NCBI RefSeq assembly: GCF_008705135.1
Contig: NZ_CP023694.1
Span: 7,291,001-7,355,000 of the forward strand
Source of the DNA: Streptomyces coeruleorubidus
GTDB lineage: Bacteria > Actinomycetota > Actinomycetes > Streptomycetales > Streptomycetaceae
Direction of reading: 5' to 3'
Length of the DNA stretch: 64,000 nt
The notes under the pieces are model-generated. The model searched no databases. It was given only the letters and a program-made list of their open reading frames with translations, and was not told the DNA's origin. Made by a program: the position numbers and the translations under genes. Numbering within the stretch: position 1 is the first letter of the stretch; every line of letters starts with the position of its first letter. Below are positions 52,914 through 61,778 of the stretch, piece by piece.

Positions 52914-53486
52914 TCAGACGGGGAACGCCCCAGGCCACGGTCCCGGAGCGGTGACCTCCGGTTCCTCCTCGACCTTGGTGTCGAACAGCTTGAAGCCGCG
53001 GCGCTGGTAGTTGTCCATCGCGTGCTCGCCGTCCTTGCTGCACGTGTGCAGCCAGACCCGCTTCGTCGGCGTCAGTCCCGCCCAGCGGTCCGCGAGGTCC
53101 CAGGCGCGGGCCGCACCGTACGACAGCAGGTGTCCGCCGATGCGCCGGCCGCGGAAAGCGGGGAGCAGACCGAAGTAGACGATCTCCACGACCGCGTCGT
53201 CCTGGGCCTCCAGCTCCACGTACCCCGCGGGCGTGCCACGGTCGTACGCCACCCACGTCTCCACGCCGGGCCGCTCCAGGTGCTCCAGCCACCGCGCGTA
53301 CGACCAGCTCAGCCGGTCCGTCCACAGGATGTCGCCGCCGACCGAGGCGTACAGGAACCGGCTGAACTCGGGCGAGGGCACCTCGGAACGGACGACCCGG
53401 ACGTCCCCGTCCGGCGGGGCGGCCGGCAGCAGGTCGGTCGGGGCGGTCTGCTCCAGGGACCAGGTGGTCACGGCGAGGGTGGTCAT
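52914..53486 (-). CDS. GNAT-family N-acetyltransferase
   Basis: Acetyl-CoA-dependent acyltransferase of 190 residues. Motif A is visible as VEIVYFGLLPAFRGRRIGGH with the pyrophosphate loop RGRRIGG, followed by LLSYGAARAWD and the late NYQRRGFKLFDTKVEEE. Start: ATG 53486; ATG 53516 is possible but has a poor site, and neither has a strong ribosome site. It lies just after the secreted protein gene. Substrate unknown. Confidence 0.85.
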   Translation of the reverse strand: MTTLAVTTWSLEQTAPTDLLPAAPPDGDVRVVRSEVPSPEFSRFLYASVGGDILWTDRLSWSYARWLEHLERPGVETWVAYDRGTPAGYVELEAQDDAVVEIVYFGLLPAFRGRRIGGHLLSYGAARAWDLADRWAGLTPTKRVWLHTCSKDGEHAMDNYQRRGFKLFDTKVEEEPEVTAPGPWPGAFPV

Positions 53487-53508
53487 GCGGGCCAGAAAAT
53501 CATCTGAC

Positions 53509-54837
53509 CTACCCATCTGTCGATCGGCCCAGCGCCCGGTCGGCCGACGCCAGCGGCAGCGCGAACAGCGTCCGCCCCGACTGGGACCAGAGCTCACCGG
53601 TCTCCTCCCAGTAGGACAGGGAACCCGACCGGCCGCTCCAGCAGTGGCGCGTCTCGTCCGTCGCGCACTCCGTCGCCCGGGCGCCCTCGGTGTCCTGGCG
53701 CCACAGCGTCCCGTGCCCGCCGGGCGTGCCCGCCGCGCGGTCCAGGTACCAGCCCGTGCGGTACGACAGCACGCCCCGCACGTCGGTCGTCTTCGACTCG
53801 TACGCCTCGACCGGGTCCGCGTGCCCCGAGGAGTTGGTGGCGAGCAGGCCGGACCGGGCCGGGTCCCGGCTCAGCGCGTAGCGCCACAGCCGGGTGCGCC
53901 GGTCGCCGTCGGCCGGCACCCACTCGCTCGCCACCAGACTGTCGGGGGAGGTGCTGCGGTCGAGGGAGACGGCGGCCGGGTGCGGCACGTCGTCCCCGCC
54001 GGGCAGGGCGTACGAGGCGACCGCGGGCAGCACGTACCGGTGGCCGTACGCCGCCCAGCCGCCCCGCACCCGGCCGACAGCGCCGGCGTCGACGGTGGCG
54101 CGCTGGATGCGGTCCATGTCGTACACGTACAGCGCGTCCCGGTCGCCCTCCCGGGTCGTCACCAGCAGCTTGTCCTGGTACCAGACCATGCCGGACAGCG
54201 GGGAGACCAGCCCCCGGTAGTCCCGCCCGCCGTCCACCGGGACGGCCAGCAGCGCCCAGGTGTAGCGGAGCCGGTCCGGGTCGTTCGCGTCGACGAAGGC
54301 GACCTTGGCCAGGCCCTGCTCGGGGGCCGGGCCGTCCATGGAACCGCCCTCGGCGCCGCCGCGGGTCCAGCCGGAGAGGATCACGCGGTTCCCGCCCCAG
54401 CGGCCGTCGTCGTCCGCGTCGCCCGAGGTGGTGACCGCGCCGGGCCGCCAGCCCCGGGTGTCGGCGCCGCCGAAGCAGTACGCGCGCGTGGCCGCCGGTT
54501 CGACCGGCAGGGTTCGCTTCTCGGCGGCCGGGCAGTCGGCCGCGTTCCGCAGCGTGCGGTCGGCGCTGTCCAGCACCGTGCCCACACCGACCGGCCGGCC
54601 CATCCTCGAGGCGAGCCGGTCGAGCCACCGCCCGGGCACCCGGTGCTCGGCCAGCGGCAGCCGGCCGGCCCCGGCGGACACGGAGAGGGGCTTCAGGGCC
54701 CCGGGCGCGTCGGCGACCGTGGCCTGCGAGGCGCTGATCAGGGTGGCGGCGGCGGTGAGTGCGAGAGCCGTCCCGGCCAGGGCCCCACGCAGTGCCCTGC
54801 CCCGCCTGCGCCGCCGGTGTCTGCCGCGTTGCTTCAT
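53509..54837 (-). CDS. Secreted protein of unknown function
   Basis: Exported protein of 442 residues. The signal begins with a long basic run (QRGRHRRRRRGRALRGA) and continues LAGTALALTAAATLISASQA. It has four or more cysteines, probably disulfides (CPAAEK, YCFGG, ECATDETRHCW). Repeated W- and Y-rich strands (RYTWALLAVPVDGGRDYRGL, DRDALYVYDMDRI, WRYALSRDP) suggest a beta-propeller. GGGAGG supports ATG 54837. I do not recognise a family. Confidence 0.75.
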   Translation of the reverse strand: MKQRGRHRRRRRGRALRGALAGTALALTAAATLISASQATVADAPGALKPLSVSAGAGRLPLAEHRVPGRWLDRLASRMGRPVGVGTVLDSADRTLRNAADCPAAEKRTLPVEPAATRAYCFGGADTRGWRPGAVTTSGDADDDGRWGGNRVILSGWTRGGAEGGSMDGPAPEQGLAKVAFVDANDPDRLRYTWALLAVPVDGGRDYRGLVSPLSGMVWYQDKLLVTTREGDRDALYVYDMDRIQRATVDAGAVGRVRGGWAAYGHRYVLPAVASYALPGGDDVPHPAAVSLDRSTSPDSLVASEWVPADGDRRTRLWRYALSRDPARSGLLATNSSGHADPVEAYESKTTDVRGVLSYRTGWYLDRAAGTPGGHGTLWRQDTEGARATECATDETRHCWSGRSGSLSYWEETGELWSQSGRTLFALPLASADRALGRSTDG

Positions 54838-55010
54838 AACGTCCTCCCGAGGCGGGCCAACTGCGCCTTGTGGTCCGTACGTTGACGGAGGAGCAGGTGG
54901 GGTGGCCCGTAGAGGATGCTACGGCAGGTGGGCGGGGTGGGGGACGAAGACCTTGCAAATATGCGCAAGACGTACCCCGGGGGACGGCCGGACGGTACGT
55001 CCCGTGAACC

Positions 55011-56288
55011 TCAGGGGGCCGGTGCGCGGGCGCGCAGCCGCCTCACCGCCGGTGCCGTCGAGTGCGGCAGCACGTCCTGCGGGTCGTCCGGGAGGAGCAC
55101 CTCGACCTCGGCGTCCTCGGCGAAGCGGTACGGCCGGTGTTCCAGGAACGCGCCGAGGTAACGCCGTACCCGCGACATCTCGGCGCGTACCGTCACCGTG
55201 CGGGCCGGGTCGCCGAACACGTCGCCGGCCAGGTCCGAGGCGCTGCGGCCGGTGCGGTGGACGGCGAGGAGGTACAGCAACTCGGCATGCCGCGGACTCA
55301 GTTCGCGCGTCCACGAGCCCGCGCCGCCGGAGACCGCCACCGTGCAGCCGCGGGCCTGTCTCAGGTCCAGCACGATGCTGGTCGCCCCGCGCGGCACCGG
55401 CTCGGCGTCGGCCGCCCGCAGCAGCCAGCCCCCGGCCAGCGGCTCCACCGAGCACAGCCCGAGCGCCGGCACCCGCTTCGGGCCCGGCGACAGGGACTTG
55501 GGCAGGGCCACGCGCCGCGTGTACGGCATCCCGCTGACCGCGGCGGTCCAGCCGTCCCGGTCGACGACCAGGGCACGTCCGCCGAGCCGGGCCAGCACCG
55601 GCGCCGCCACCGCGCGCAGCCGCTCCAGCGACTCCAGGTGCCGCTCCCGCAGCCGGGCCTCGGCGAGTTTGGCCACCGAGTCGACCCACGCGAGCGTGGC
55701 CGGATGCATCGTCTCCAGCGGACCGCTCACGTCCACCACGCCGAGCAGCCGGCCGTCCCGCGGATCCGTCAGCGGAGCGCCGGCACAGGTCCAGACGGCC
55801 TGGGAGCGCACGAAGTGCTCGGAGGCGAAGACCTGCACGGGCCGGCGCACCACCGCCGGGGTGCCCAGACCGTTCGTGCCGACGACGTCCTCACGCCAGT
55901 CCGCACCGAGCTCGAAGCCGAGCCCGTCGGCCTTGCGCAGCACCGGCGCGCTGCCCTCCCGCCACAGCACCCGGCCCTCCTCGTCGGCGACCACCATGAT
56001 GTGGTGGGCGACGTCCGCGAATCCCAGCAGCCCCTCCCGCAGCACCGGCAGCACATGGCGCAGCACCGACGTCTCGCGCCGCCGCTGCACCTCCTCGCGG
56101 GACAGCAGATCCGCCCGGAAGTCGTGGTCCGGATCGACACCGCTGCGCAGCATGCGCTCCCAGGACTGCTCGATCACCCGGCGCGGAGGCACGGGCGCGG
56201 GCTGCCCGGACAGCCGGGCGGAACGGACCTCGCTGAGCACCCGGGCCGCGCGCGAGGTGTCCACGGCGGCGAGCTGCGTGACGTCCAT
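55011..56288 (-). CDS. GAF-domain transcriptional regulator (AcoR-like N-terminus)
   Basis: Regulator of 425 residues. The N-terminal part (SWERMLRSGVDPDHDFRADL) and GAF domain (about residues 85-220: HHIMVVADEEGRVLWREGSA, DVVGTNGLGTPAVVRRPVQV) match activators such as AcoR, but no sigma-54 AAA domain follows. The C-terminal 100 residues contain a helix-turn-helix-like region (LSPRHAELLYLLAVHRTGRS, TVTVRAEMSRVRRYLGAFL). Such GAF/HTH proteins often control alcohol, acetoin or aldehyde metabolism. It lies downstream of the AidB-like gene on the same strand. Ligand unknown. Confidence 0.78.
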   Translation of the reverse strand: MDVTQLAAVDTSRAARVLSEVRSARLSGQPAPVPPRRVIEQSWERMLRSGVDPDHDFRADLLSREEVQRRRETSVLRHVLPVLREGLLGFADVAHHIMVVADEEGRVLWREGSAPVLRKADGLGFELGADWREDVVGTNGLGTPAVVRRPVQVFASEHFVRSQAVWTCAGAPLTDPRDGRLLGVVDVSGPLETMHPATLAWVDSVAKLAEARLRERHLESLERLRAVAAPVLARLGGRALVVDRDGWTAAVSGMPYTRRVALPKSLSPGPKRVPALGLCSVEPLAGGWLLRAADAEPVPRGATSIVLDLRQARGCTVAVSGGAGSWTRELSPRHAELLYLLAVHRTGRSASDLAGDVFGDPARTVTVRAEMSRVRRYLGAFLEHRPYRFAEDAEVEVLLPDDPQDVLPHSTAPAVRRLRARAPAP

Positions 56289-56384
56289 TGGCGTGGGACC
56301 CCCGGAGTCTTCTCTGACTGTCCGTCTCATAGTGCCGTCCGCCCCAGAGCGGACGCGCACAGTCCGCACACAGTCAGCAGCAAG

Positions 56385-56405
56385 TTGCAACCCCTTGCAA
56401 CCCTG
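56385..56405. repeat. Direct TTGCAACC repeats upstream of the GAF regulator
   Basis: Two copies of TTGCAACCC(C/T) spaced by ten bases; TTGCAA itself is palindromic, so this may be a dimer operator in the 246-base gap between the aidB-like gene and the regulator. No gene in the gap. Confidence 0.4.
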
Positions 56406-56534
56406 GTGGACAGCCCGGCCGTGTCCGAAAATTGAGCTGCGCCGTCCCGAGCGGCGTTCAGTGGCTCGAACGGGCCAGTGCGGCGGGGGTGGTGCCGTGT
56501 CGGCGCAGCACCACCTCCGCTTCGGGTGCCCGGC

Positions 56535-58169
56535 TCATGTCACCGGCCGGGCCCGCTCCACCACCGACGCCAGATCCAGACTGGGCGGCAGCGTCCCGAA
56601 CGCCGCGCCCCCGTCGCCGCCCAGCCGCGCCGCGCAGAACGCGTCGGCGACCTGCGGTGGCGCGAAACGGACCAGCAGCGACCCCTGGAGCACCAGCGCC
56701 AGCCGCTCCGCCAGCCGCCGCGCCCGCCCCTCCACGCCCTCCAGATCGGCGAGTTCGGTCAGCAGGTTCTTGATGGCCGCGTCGAGCCGGTGATCGGCGC
56801 CGCGCGCCTGCCCGACCTCCCGCAGATACGCGTCGAACGCCCCGGGCTCCCGCTGCAACGCCCGCAGCACGTCCAGGGCCTGGACGTTGCCCGCGCCCTC
56901 CCAGATCGAGTTGAGCGGCGACTCGCGCACCAGCCGGGGCAGCCCGGACTCCTCGACGTAGCCGTTGCCGCCCAGGCACTCGGCCGCCTCCACCGCCACC
57001 GGCGGGCACCGCTTGGTCACCCAGTACTTGGCCGCCGGCACCGCGATCCGCAGCAGCGCCCGCTCCTGCTCGCCGCCGTCGTCGCAGGCCGCCGCGAGCC
57101 GCAGCGCCAGCGTCGTCGCCGCCTCCGACTCGATGGCGAGATCCGCGAGGACGTTGCGCATCAACGGCTTGTCGACGAGCTTCCCGCCGAACACCTCCCG
57201 GTACGCGCAGTGGTGCACCGCCTGCGCCACCGCCTGCCGCATCAGCCCCGCCGAGCCCAGCACACAGTCGAGCCGGGTCGCCGCCACCATCTCGATGATG
57301 GTGCGCACCCCCCGCCCCTCCTCGCCGACCCGGCGGGCCCAGGTCCCGTCGAACTCGACCTCGGCCGAGGCGTTCGACCGGTTGCCGAGCTTGTCCTTGA
57401 GCCGCTGGAGCAGGAACACGTTGCGCGTGCCGTCCGCCAGCACCCGCGGCACCAGGAAGCAGGTGAGCCCGCCCGGCGCCTGCGCCAGCACCAGGAAACC
57501 GTCGGACATCGGCGCCGAGCAGAACCACTTGTGCCCGGTCAGTTCGTACGTCCCGTCCTCCGCGAGCGGCCGCGCCGACGTCGTGTTGGCCCGTACGTCG
57601 CTGCCGCCCTGCTTCTCCGTCATGCCCATCCCGAACAGCGCCCCGGCCTTGAGGTGCGCGGGCCTGAGCTCACGGTCGTAGACCATGGACGTCAGCCGCG
57701 GCTCCCACTCGGCGGCCAGGTCCGGGTCGGTGCGCAGGGCGGGCACCGCCGCGTGCGTCATCGACAGCGGGCAGCCGTTGCCGGCCTCGACCTGCGTCCA
57801 CACCAGGAAGGCGGCGGCCCGCCGCAGATGCCCGGCCGGCCGGTCCCAGGCCGCGGTCAGACCCGCGGAGACGCCCTTGCCGAGCAGCCGGTGCCAGGAC
57901 GGGTGGAACTCGACCTCGTCGACCCGGTGGCCGTACCGGTCGTGGGTGCGCAGCCGGGGCGGGTTCTCGTTGGCCTGCGCCCCCCACTCCTGTACCTGGG
58001 CCGAGCCGGAGGTCCGCCCGAGCGCCGACAGCTCGCCGAGCACCTCGTCGCGCAGGCCGGGATCGAGGTGCCGTTCGACCGCCGCCGTGAGGGCCCGGTC
58101 GGCCGAGAAGACGTCGTACCCGACCAGCGGCGGGACCTGGTTGTTCACGGAGTGGGTGCTGCCAGCCAT
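56535..58169 (-). CDS. aidB: AidB-like acyl-CoA dehydrogenase
   Basis: FAD flavoprotein of 544 residues. The family profile is the N-terminal SVNNQVPPLVGYDVF, the FAD/substrate region GMGMTEKQGGSDVRANTT, GTWARRVGEEGRGVRTIIEM and the C-terminal LGGNGYVEESGLPRLVRESP followed by SIWEGAGNVQALDVLRALQR. Such AidB proteins are linked to alkylation protection in E. coli and to isovaleryl-CoA-type activity. It is a complete protein with usual length. ATG 58169 is about 110 bases from the divergent YihY gene. Confidence 0.88.
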   Translation of the reverse strand: MAGSTHSVNNQVPPLVGYDVFSADRALTAAVERHLDPGLRDEVLGELSALGRTSGSAQVQEWGAQANENPPRLRTHDRYGHRVDEVEFHPSWHRLLGKGVSAGLTAAWDRPAGHLRRAAAFLVWTQVEAGNGCPLSMTHAAVPALRTDPDLAAEWEPRLTSMVYDRELRPAHLKAGALFGMGMTEKQGGSDVRANTTSARPLAEDGTYELTGHKWFCSAPMSDGFLVLAQAPGGLTCFLVPRVLADGTRNVFLLQRLKDKLGNRSNASAEVEFDGTWARRVGEEGRGVRTIIEMVAATRLDCVLGSAGLMRQAVAQAVHHCAYREVFGGKLVDKPLMRNVLADLAIESEAATTLALRLAAACDDGGEQERALLRIAVPAAKYWVTKRCPPVAVEAAECLGGNGYVEESGLPRLVRESPLNSIWEGAGNVQALDVLRALQREPGAFDAYLREVGQARGADHRLDAAIKNLLTELADLEGVEGRARRLAERLALVLQGSLLVRFAPPQVADAFCAARLGGDGGAAFGTLPPSLDLASVVERARPVT

Positions 58170-58278
58170 GCTGCGAACGTACCCCGGGACGGCCCCTTGG
58201 TCACCAAGGGGCGGGACCCGGGCGCCGGAGCCCCACCTGTGGGTGAGTACGGCCGGGCGCGACGGATACCGTTAGGGG

Positions 58279-59433
58279 GTGCAGCCAGCAAGTGAAACCC
58301 CCGACACACCCTCCGGGCGCCTCCACCGGGCGCGGGCTCTCTACCGGAACGTCTCCAAGCGCAGGACCGCCTGGCTGTTGCTCAAGGACACCGTCAACTC
58401 CTGCATCGAGTACCGCATCCTGGGCCTGGCGGCGGAGGCCGCGTTCTTCACGCTGCTGTCGGTGCCGCCGCTGCTTCTGAGCATGATCGGACTGCTCGGC
58501 TACGTCGACGCCTGGACCGGTGCCGACACCATCGAGAGCCTCCAGGCCAACATCCTGGAGGCCGCCCGCACGGTGCTGTCCGACCGGGGCGTGCGGCAGA
58601 TCGCCGAGCCGATCCTGCACGACGTGATGAAGGGCGGCCGGCCCGACGTCATCTCCATCGGCTTCCTGTTCGCCCTGTGGTCCGGCTCCCGCGCCGTGAA
58701 CGTCTTCATCGACACCATCACCGTCATGTACGGCCTCGACGGCGTCCGGGGCATCGTCAAGACCCGCCTCATGGCCTTCCTGCTGTTCATCGTGGCCCTG
58801 CTGATCGGCTCGGTCGCGCTGCCGCTGATGGTGGCCGGGCCGGACGCGGTGGTACGCATCGTCCCGTGGTCGACGACGGTCGTGCAGGTCCTGTACTGGC
58901 CGGTCGTCATCCTGCTGTCCATCGCCTTCCTGACCACGCTCTACCACGTGTCCGTCCCCGTCCGCTCCCCGTGGATCGAGGACGTGCCCGGCGCGCTCGT
59001 CGCCCTCGGCATGTGGGTCCTCGGCAGCTTCCTGCTGCGGATCTACCTGACCAGCACGGTCGAGGGCCCGACGATCTACGGCTCCCTGGCCGCGCCCGTC
59101 GCCGTGCTGCTGTGGATCGGTGTGGCCGCGTTCGCCGTGCTCGTCGGGGCCGCGGTCAACGCCGCCATCGACCGGGTCTGGCCGGCCGCCGCGACGGCCG
59201 CGGCCCGCGAGGCCAACGAGCGGCTGCGGCAGGCGCAGGTCGCCGAGTACGTGGCCCGCGCCGCCGCCGCGGGCGAGTCCGACCCCGACATGCCCTCCGA
59301 GTTCCCCGAACGCTGGTCCCGCTTCCTGCCCCCGGAGGACGTCACGGCCCGGCTGCGCACGCACGTGAAGAGCACCCACACGAAGGACGCGAGCCAGGCC
59401 AACGGGGAGGCTCCGCCGCCCGCCGAGAAGTAA
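58279..59433 (+). CDS. YihY/virulence factor BrkB family membrane protein
   Basis: Integral membrane protein of 384 residues with about six helices (ILGLAAEAAFFTLLSVPPLL, LMAFLLFIVALLIGSVALPL, VVQVLYWPVVILLSIAFL). The YihY family was once called RNase BN; its members are now thought to be transporters or envelope proteins. The GSRAVNVFIDTITVMYG motif after helix two is the family mark. GTG 58279. A charged C-terminal cytoplasmic tail of about 90 residues follows the last helix. Function unknown. Confidence 0.88.
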   Translation: MQPASETPDTPSGRLHRARALYRNVSKRRTAWLLLKDTVNSCIEYRILGLAAEAAFFTLLSVPPLLLSMIGLLGYVDAWTGADTIESLQANILEAARTVLSDRGVRQIAEPILHDVMKGGRPDVISIGFLFALWSGSRAVNVFIDTITVMYGLDGVRGIVKTRLMAFLLFIVALLIGSVALPLMVAGPDAVVRIVPWSTTVVQVLYWPVVILLSIAFLTTLYHVSVPVRSPWIEDVPGALVALGMWVLGSFLLRIYLTSTVEGPTIYGSLAAPVAVLLWIGVAAFAVLVGAAVNAAIDRVWPAAATAAAREANERLRQAQVAEYVARAAAAGESDPDMPSEFPERWSRFLPPEDVTARLRTHVKSTHTKDASQANGEAPPPAEK

Positions 59434-59941
59434 CGGTCACGCGCGGTCTGCCGCGCCCGCCGGGGGCGGTCATCGCGCCGGCGCCGGCCGCTGCCCGGCT
59501 GTCACACCTCCGGGCCCTGGTCTGCCAGTGGCCCGTGCCGTCCGCCGGGGCGTCCCGCGCCGACGACCGGCCCGCCCGCCGTTGTCACGCCGTCCGGGGT
59601 GTCCGGCCGCTTCCCGTGCCGTCGGCCGTTGCCGGTGCCGTCGGCCGTTGCGGTGCCGTCGGCCGCGTCCCGTGGCGTCGGCTGTTGCCGGTGGCGTCGG
59701 CGGCTTTCCATGGCGTCGGCTGTTGCCGGTGGCGTCGGCGGCTTTCCGTGCCGTCGGCCGCTTCCCGTGCCGTCGGCCGCCTCACGTGCCGCCTGACCGG
59801 GGCCGGGCGGTCGGCCGGCATGTGAGGTGGGGCTGTCACACCTTCCGGATCCCGGCCGTCATCACTCCCACCGGAGGACCGTGAGGTCCCGGGCGGCCCG
59901 GCCCGGGACGCTCGTGGCGCCCTCGGCGTAGCCTGGCCTAC
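59434..59941. other. Intergenic gap containing a minisatellite
   Basis: 508 bases between the YihY gene and an AraC-type regulator, with no supported gene. Frames stay open only because of extreme GC. The middle third is repeat (described separately). TAGCCT at about 59932, eight bases before the AraC GTG, is a likely -10 of a leaderless message. Confidence 0.7.
59616..59785 (+). repeat. 19-bp minisatellite, nine degenerate units
   Basis: Units of 18-20 bases of the type GTGSCGTCGGCNGYTKCCG start at 59616, 59635, 59653, 59672, 59691, 59711, 59729, 59748 and 59767. Two adjacent pairs form a perfect 37-base duplication (59673-59709 and 59711-59747), so the array has grown by doubling. The 19-base period is not a multiple of three, against a coding role. 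Confidence 0.9.
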
Positions 59942-60631
59942 GTGTACGTGGAGCGGGCGTCACGGCTGGCCGGAGCGGTCGTGTGGAGGAATGCCCCGGA
60001 GCGGGACGGGGCGGCGCGGGTGCTGCCCGACGGGTGCATGGATCTGCTGTGGCACGAAGGGCGGCTGCTGGTCGCCGGGCCCGATACCCACGCCCATGTC
60101 ACGGACGGCGAGAACGGCGCCTGGGCCGGCGTCCGCTTCTACCCGGGCACCGCCCCGGCCCTGCTGGGTGTACCGGCGCACGAGCTGCGTGACCGTCGTG
60201 TCGAGCTCGCGGATCTGTGGCCGGCCGCGGAGGTACGGCGACTGGCCGCCCGGGTGAACGCGGCCCCGGACCCGGCGAGCGGACTGGAGGACCTCGCCCT
60301 GCGGCAGGCGGCCGGCGCCGATCCGCCGGATCCGCTGCTGCGACACGTCGTGACCGCCCTCGACGCGGGCCGCCCGGTCGCCGCCACCGCCGACGAACTC
60401 GGCGTCGGGGCGCGCCAGTTGCACCGCCGTTCGCTGGCCGCGTTCGGTTACGGCCCCAAGACCCTGGCCCGGATCCTGCGGCTGCGCCGCGCCCTCGCGC
60501 TAGCCCGGGACGGTGTCCCCTTCGCGGACACGGCCGCCCGGACCGGATACGCCGACCAGGCCCATCTGGCCCGGGACGTCAGGGAGTTGGCGGGGCTCCC
60601 ACTGGGGGAGCTACTCGCCCGCCGCGGCTAG
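59942..60631 (+). CDS. AraC-family transcriptional regulator
   Basis: 229-residue regulator. The C-terminal AraC DNA-binding region holds two helix-turn-helices (ATADELGVGARQLHRRSLAA, then FADTAARTGYADQAHLARDV) with the family phrase FGYGPKTLARILRLRRAL. The N-terminal domain (DGCMDLLWHEGRLLVAGPDT) is of the DUF6597 kind often fused to AraC. GTG 59942 is leaderless-type. Its 3' end overlaps the convergent VOC gene by 21 bases, suggesting it may regulate it. Confidence 0.88.
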   Translation: MYVERASRLAGAVVWRNAPERDGAARVLPDGCMDLLWHEGRLLVAGPDTHAHVTDGENGAWAGVRFYPGTAPALLGVPAHELRDRRVELADLWPAAEVRRLAARVNAAPDPASGLEDLALRQAAGADPPDPLLRHVVTALDAGRPVAATADELGVGARQLHRRSLAAFGYGPKTLARILRLRRALALARDGVPFADTAARTGYADQAHLARDVRELAGLPLGELLARRG

Positions 60632-61015
60632 CGGAGCGAACAGGTCCACCCCGTTGCCGTCCGGGTCGAGTACGACGGCGTACCGCTGTCCCCAGAAGGC
60701 GTCCCAGGGCTTGAGCTCGCCGTGGCACCCGGTGCTCACCAACTCCTCGTACAACGCGTCCACTTCCGCCGGACCGTCGCAGCGCAGGGCCAGCGAGGCC
60801 CGGCCGCCGTCGGAGGGCGGCTGCCACTCGGGCAGGAAGGAGCGGACCGTCTCCTCGGTGTCGAACATCAGCCGCAGCCCGCCGGGCAGTTCCGCTTCGG
60901 CGTGCGGCTGGTTCTCGGCACCGTCCGGGAAGGCGAACCCGAGCCGGCGGTAGAAGGCGACGGACGCGGCCATGTCGGAGACGACCAGGCCGATGGCATC
61001 GAATCGTGCAGTCAT
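60611..61015 (-). CDS. VOC/glyoxalase-superfamily protein
   Basis: 134-residue protein with two beta-alpha-beta-beta-beta modules: FDAIGLVVSDMAASVAFYRR at the start and YAVVLDPDGNGVDLFAPL at the end; metal or ligand positions are not fully conserved. Such proteins can be dioxygenases, resistance proteins or isomerases. It converges on the AraC gene and diverges from the SRPBCC gene across an inverted-repeat-rich spacer. Confidence 0.85.
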   Translation of the reverse strand: MTARFDAIGLVVSDMAASVAFYRRLGFAFPDGAENQPHAEAELPGGLRLMFDTEETVRSFLPEWQPPSDGGRASLALRCDGPAEVDALYEELVSTGCHGELKPWDAFWGQRYAVVLDPDGNGVDLFAPLAAAGE

Positions 61016-61048
61016 GGGCCCACCGTAGGCAGGCCCGCGACGCCCGGT

Positions 61049-61107
61049 CTTGAAGGAATCGGACACCCGCGCCGGCCGGTGTCCGATCCGTGTCCGATCC
61101 GTTCAAG
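61049..61107. promoter_or_regulatory. Inverted and direct repeats in the VOC/SRPBCC divergent promoter
   Basis: An 18-base sequence at 61049-61066 (CTTGAAGGAATCGGACAC) is repeated inverted at 61090-61107 with two mismatches. TGTCCGATCCG is also repeated directly at 61080 and 61091. The arrangement is suited to a dimeric or AraC-type regulator of both genes. Confidence 0.6.
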
Positions 61108-61140
61108 ACGGCCCTCCGGCGGGCTCGTAACGTCGCCGCC

Positions 61141-61572
61141 ATGACGACCACGACCCGGCAGTCCCGGCACCTCGGCATCACCGTCGACCGACCCGCACGG
61201 GAGGTCTACGACTACGTCTCGGACCCCGCCAACGTCCCCGGCTGGGCCCCCGGACTGGCCCGTTCCATCGAGCTGGTGGACGGCCGGTGGGTGGGGGAGT
61301 CGCCCATGGGGCGGGTGGTGGTGGACTTCACGCCCAGGAACGACTTCGGCGTGCTCGACCACGACGTCACGCTCCCCTCCGGGGAGACCGTCCACAATCC
61401 GATGCGGGTGATCGCCGACGGCCCCGGCTGCGAGGTGGTGTTCACCTTGCGCCGGCAGCCCTGGATGAGCGACGAGGAGTTCCACCGCGACGCGGAGGCG
61501 GTGACCGCCGACCTCACCGCCCTGAAACGGCTGATGGAACAGGACTTTGCGGACACCCCCCAGATGTGCTGA
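61141..61572 (+). CDS. SRPBCC/START-like polyketide-cyclase-type protein
   Basis: 143-residue ligand-binding protein of the SRPBCC superfamily: ITVDRPAREVYDYVSDPANV and PGWAPGLARSIELVDGRWVG at the start, then beta strands and a long C-terminal helix (HRDAEAVTADLTALKRLMEQ). Such proteins bind hydrophobic molecules. ATG 61141 is just after TAACGT, a possible -10. Function unknown. Confidence 0.8.
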   Translation: MTTTTRQSRHLGITVDRPAREVYDYVSDPANVPGWAPGLARSIELVDGRWVGESPMGRVVVDFTPRNDFGVLDHDVTLPSGETVHNPMRVIADGPGCEVVFTLRRQPWMSDEEFHRDAEAVTADLTALKRLMEQDFADTPQMC

Positions 61573-61778
61573 GTGGTCCGCCGGCCCATGCCGGTCCCGG
61601 TCGTCCCATCCTCCGCCGGGACGCCGCCGCCCCGCTCGTGAACCGTCCCTGGGCGGTCCGCGTACGGCGGGAAAGCTCGCTCCGGCCACCCCCGGCCCCT
61701 GAGGCTGTGCCGTGCCAGATGAGACGAGCCGCCCCAGGGGGAACCCACGGGTGACGGCGGTTCGGAAAGGAAGACCGC

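Noticed and set aside
59434..59941. Small protein genes in the repeat region
   Set aside because: Several frames are open, but the 19-base period shifts frame every unit and no ribosome site fits.
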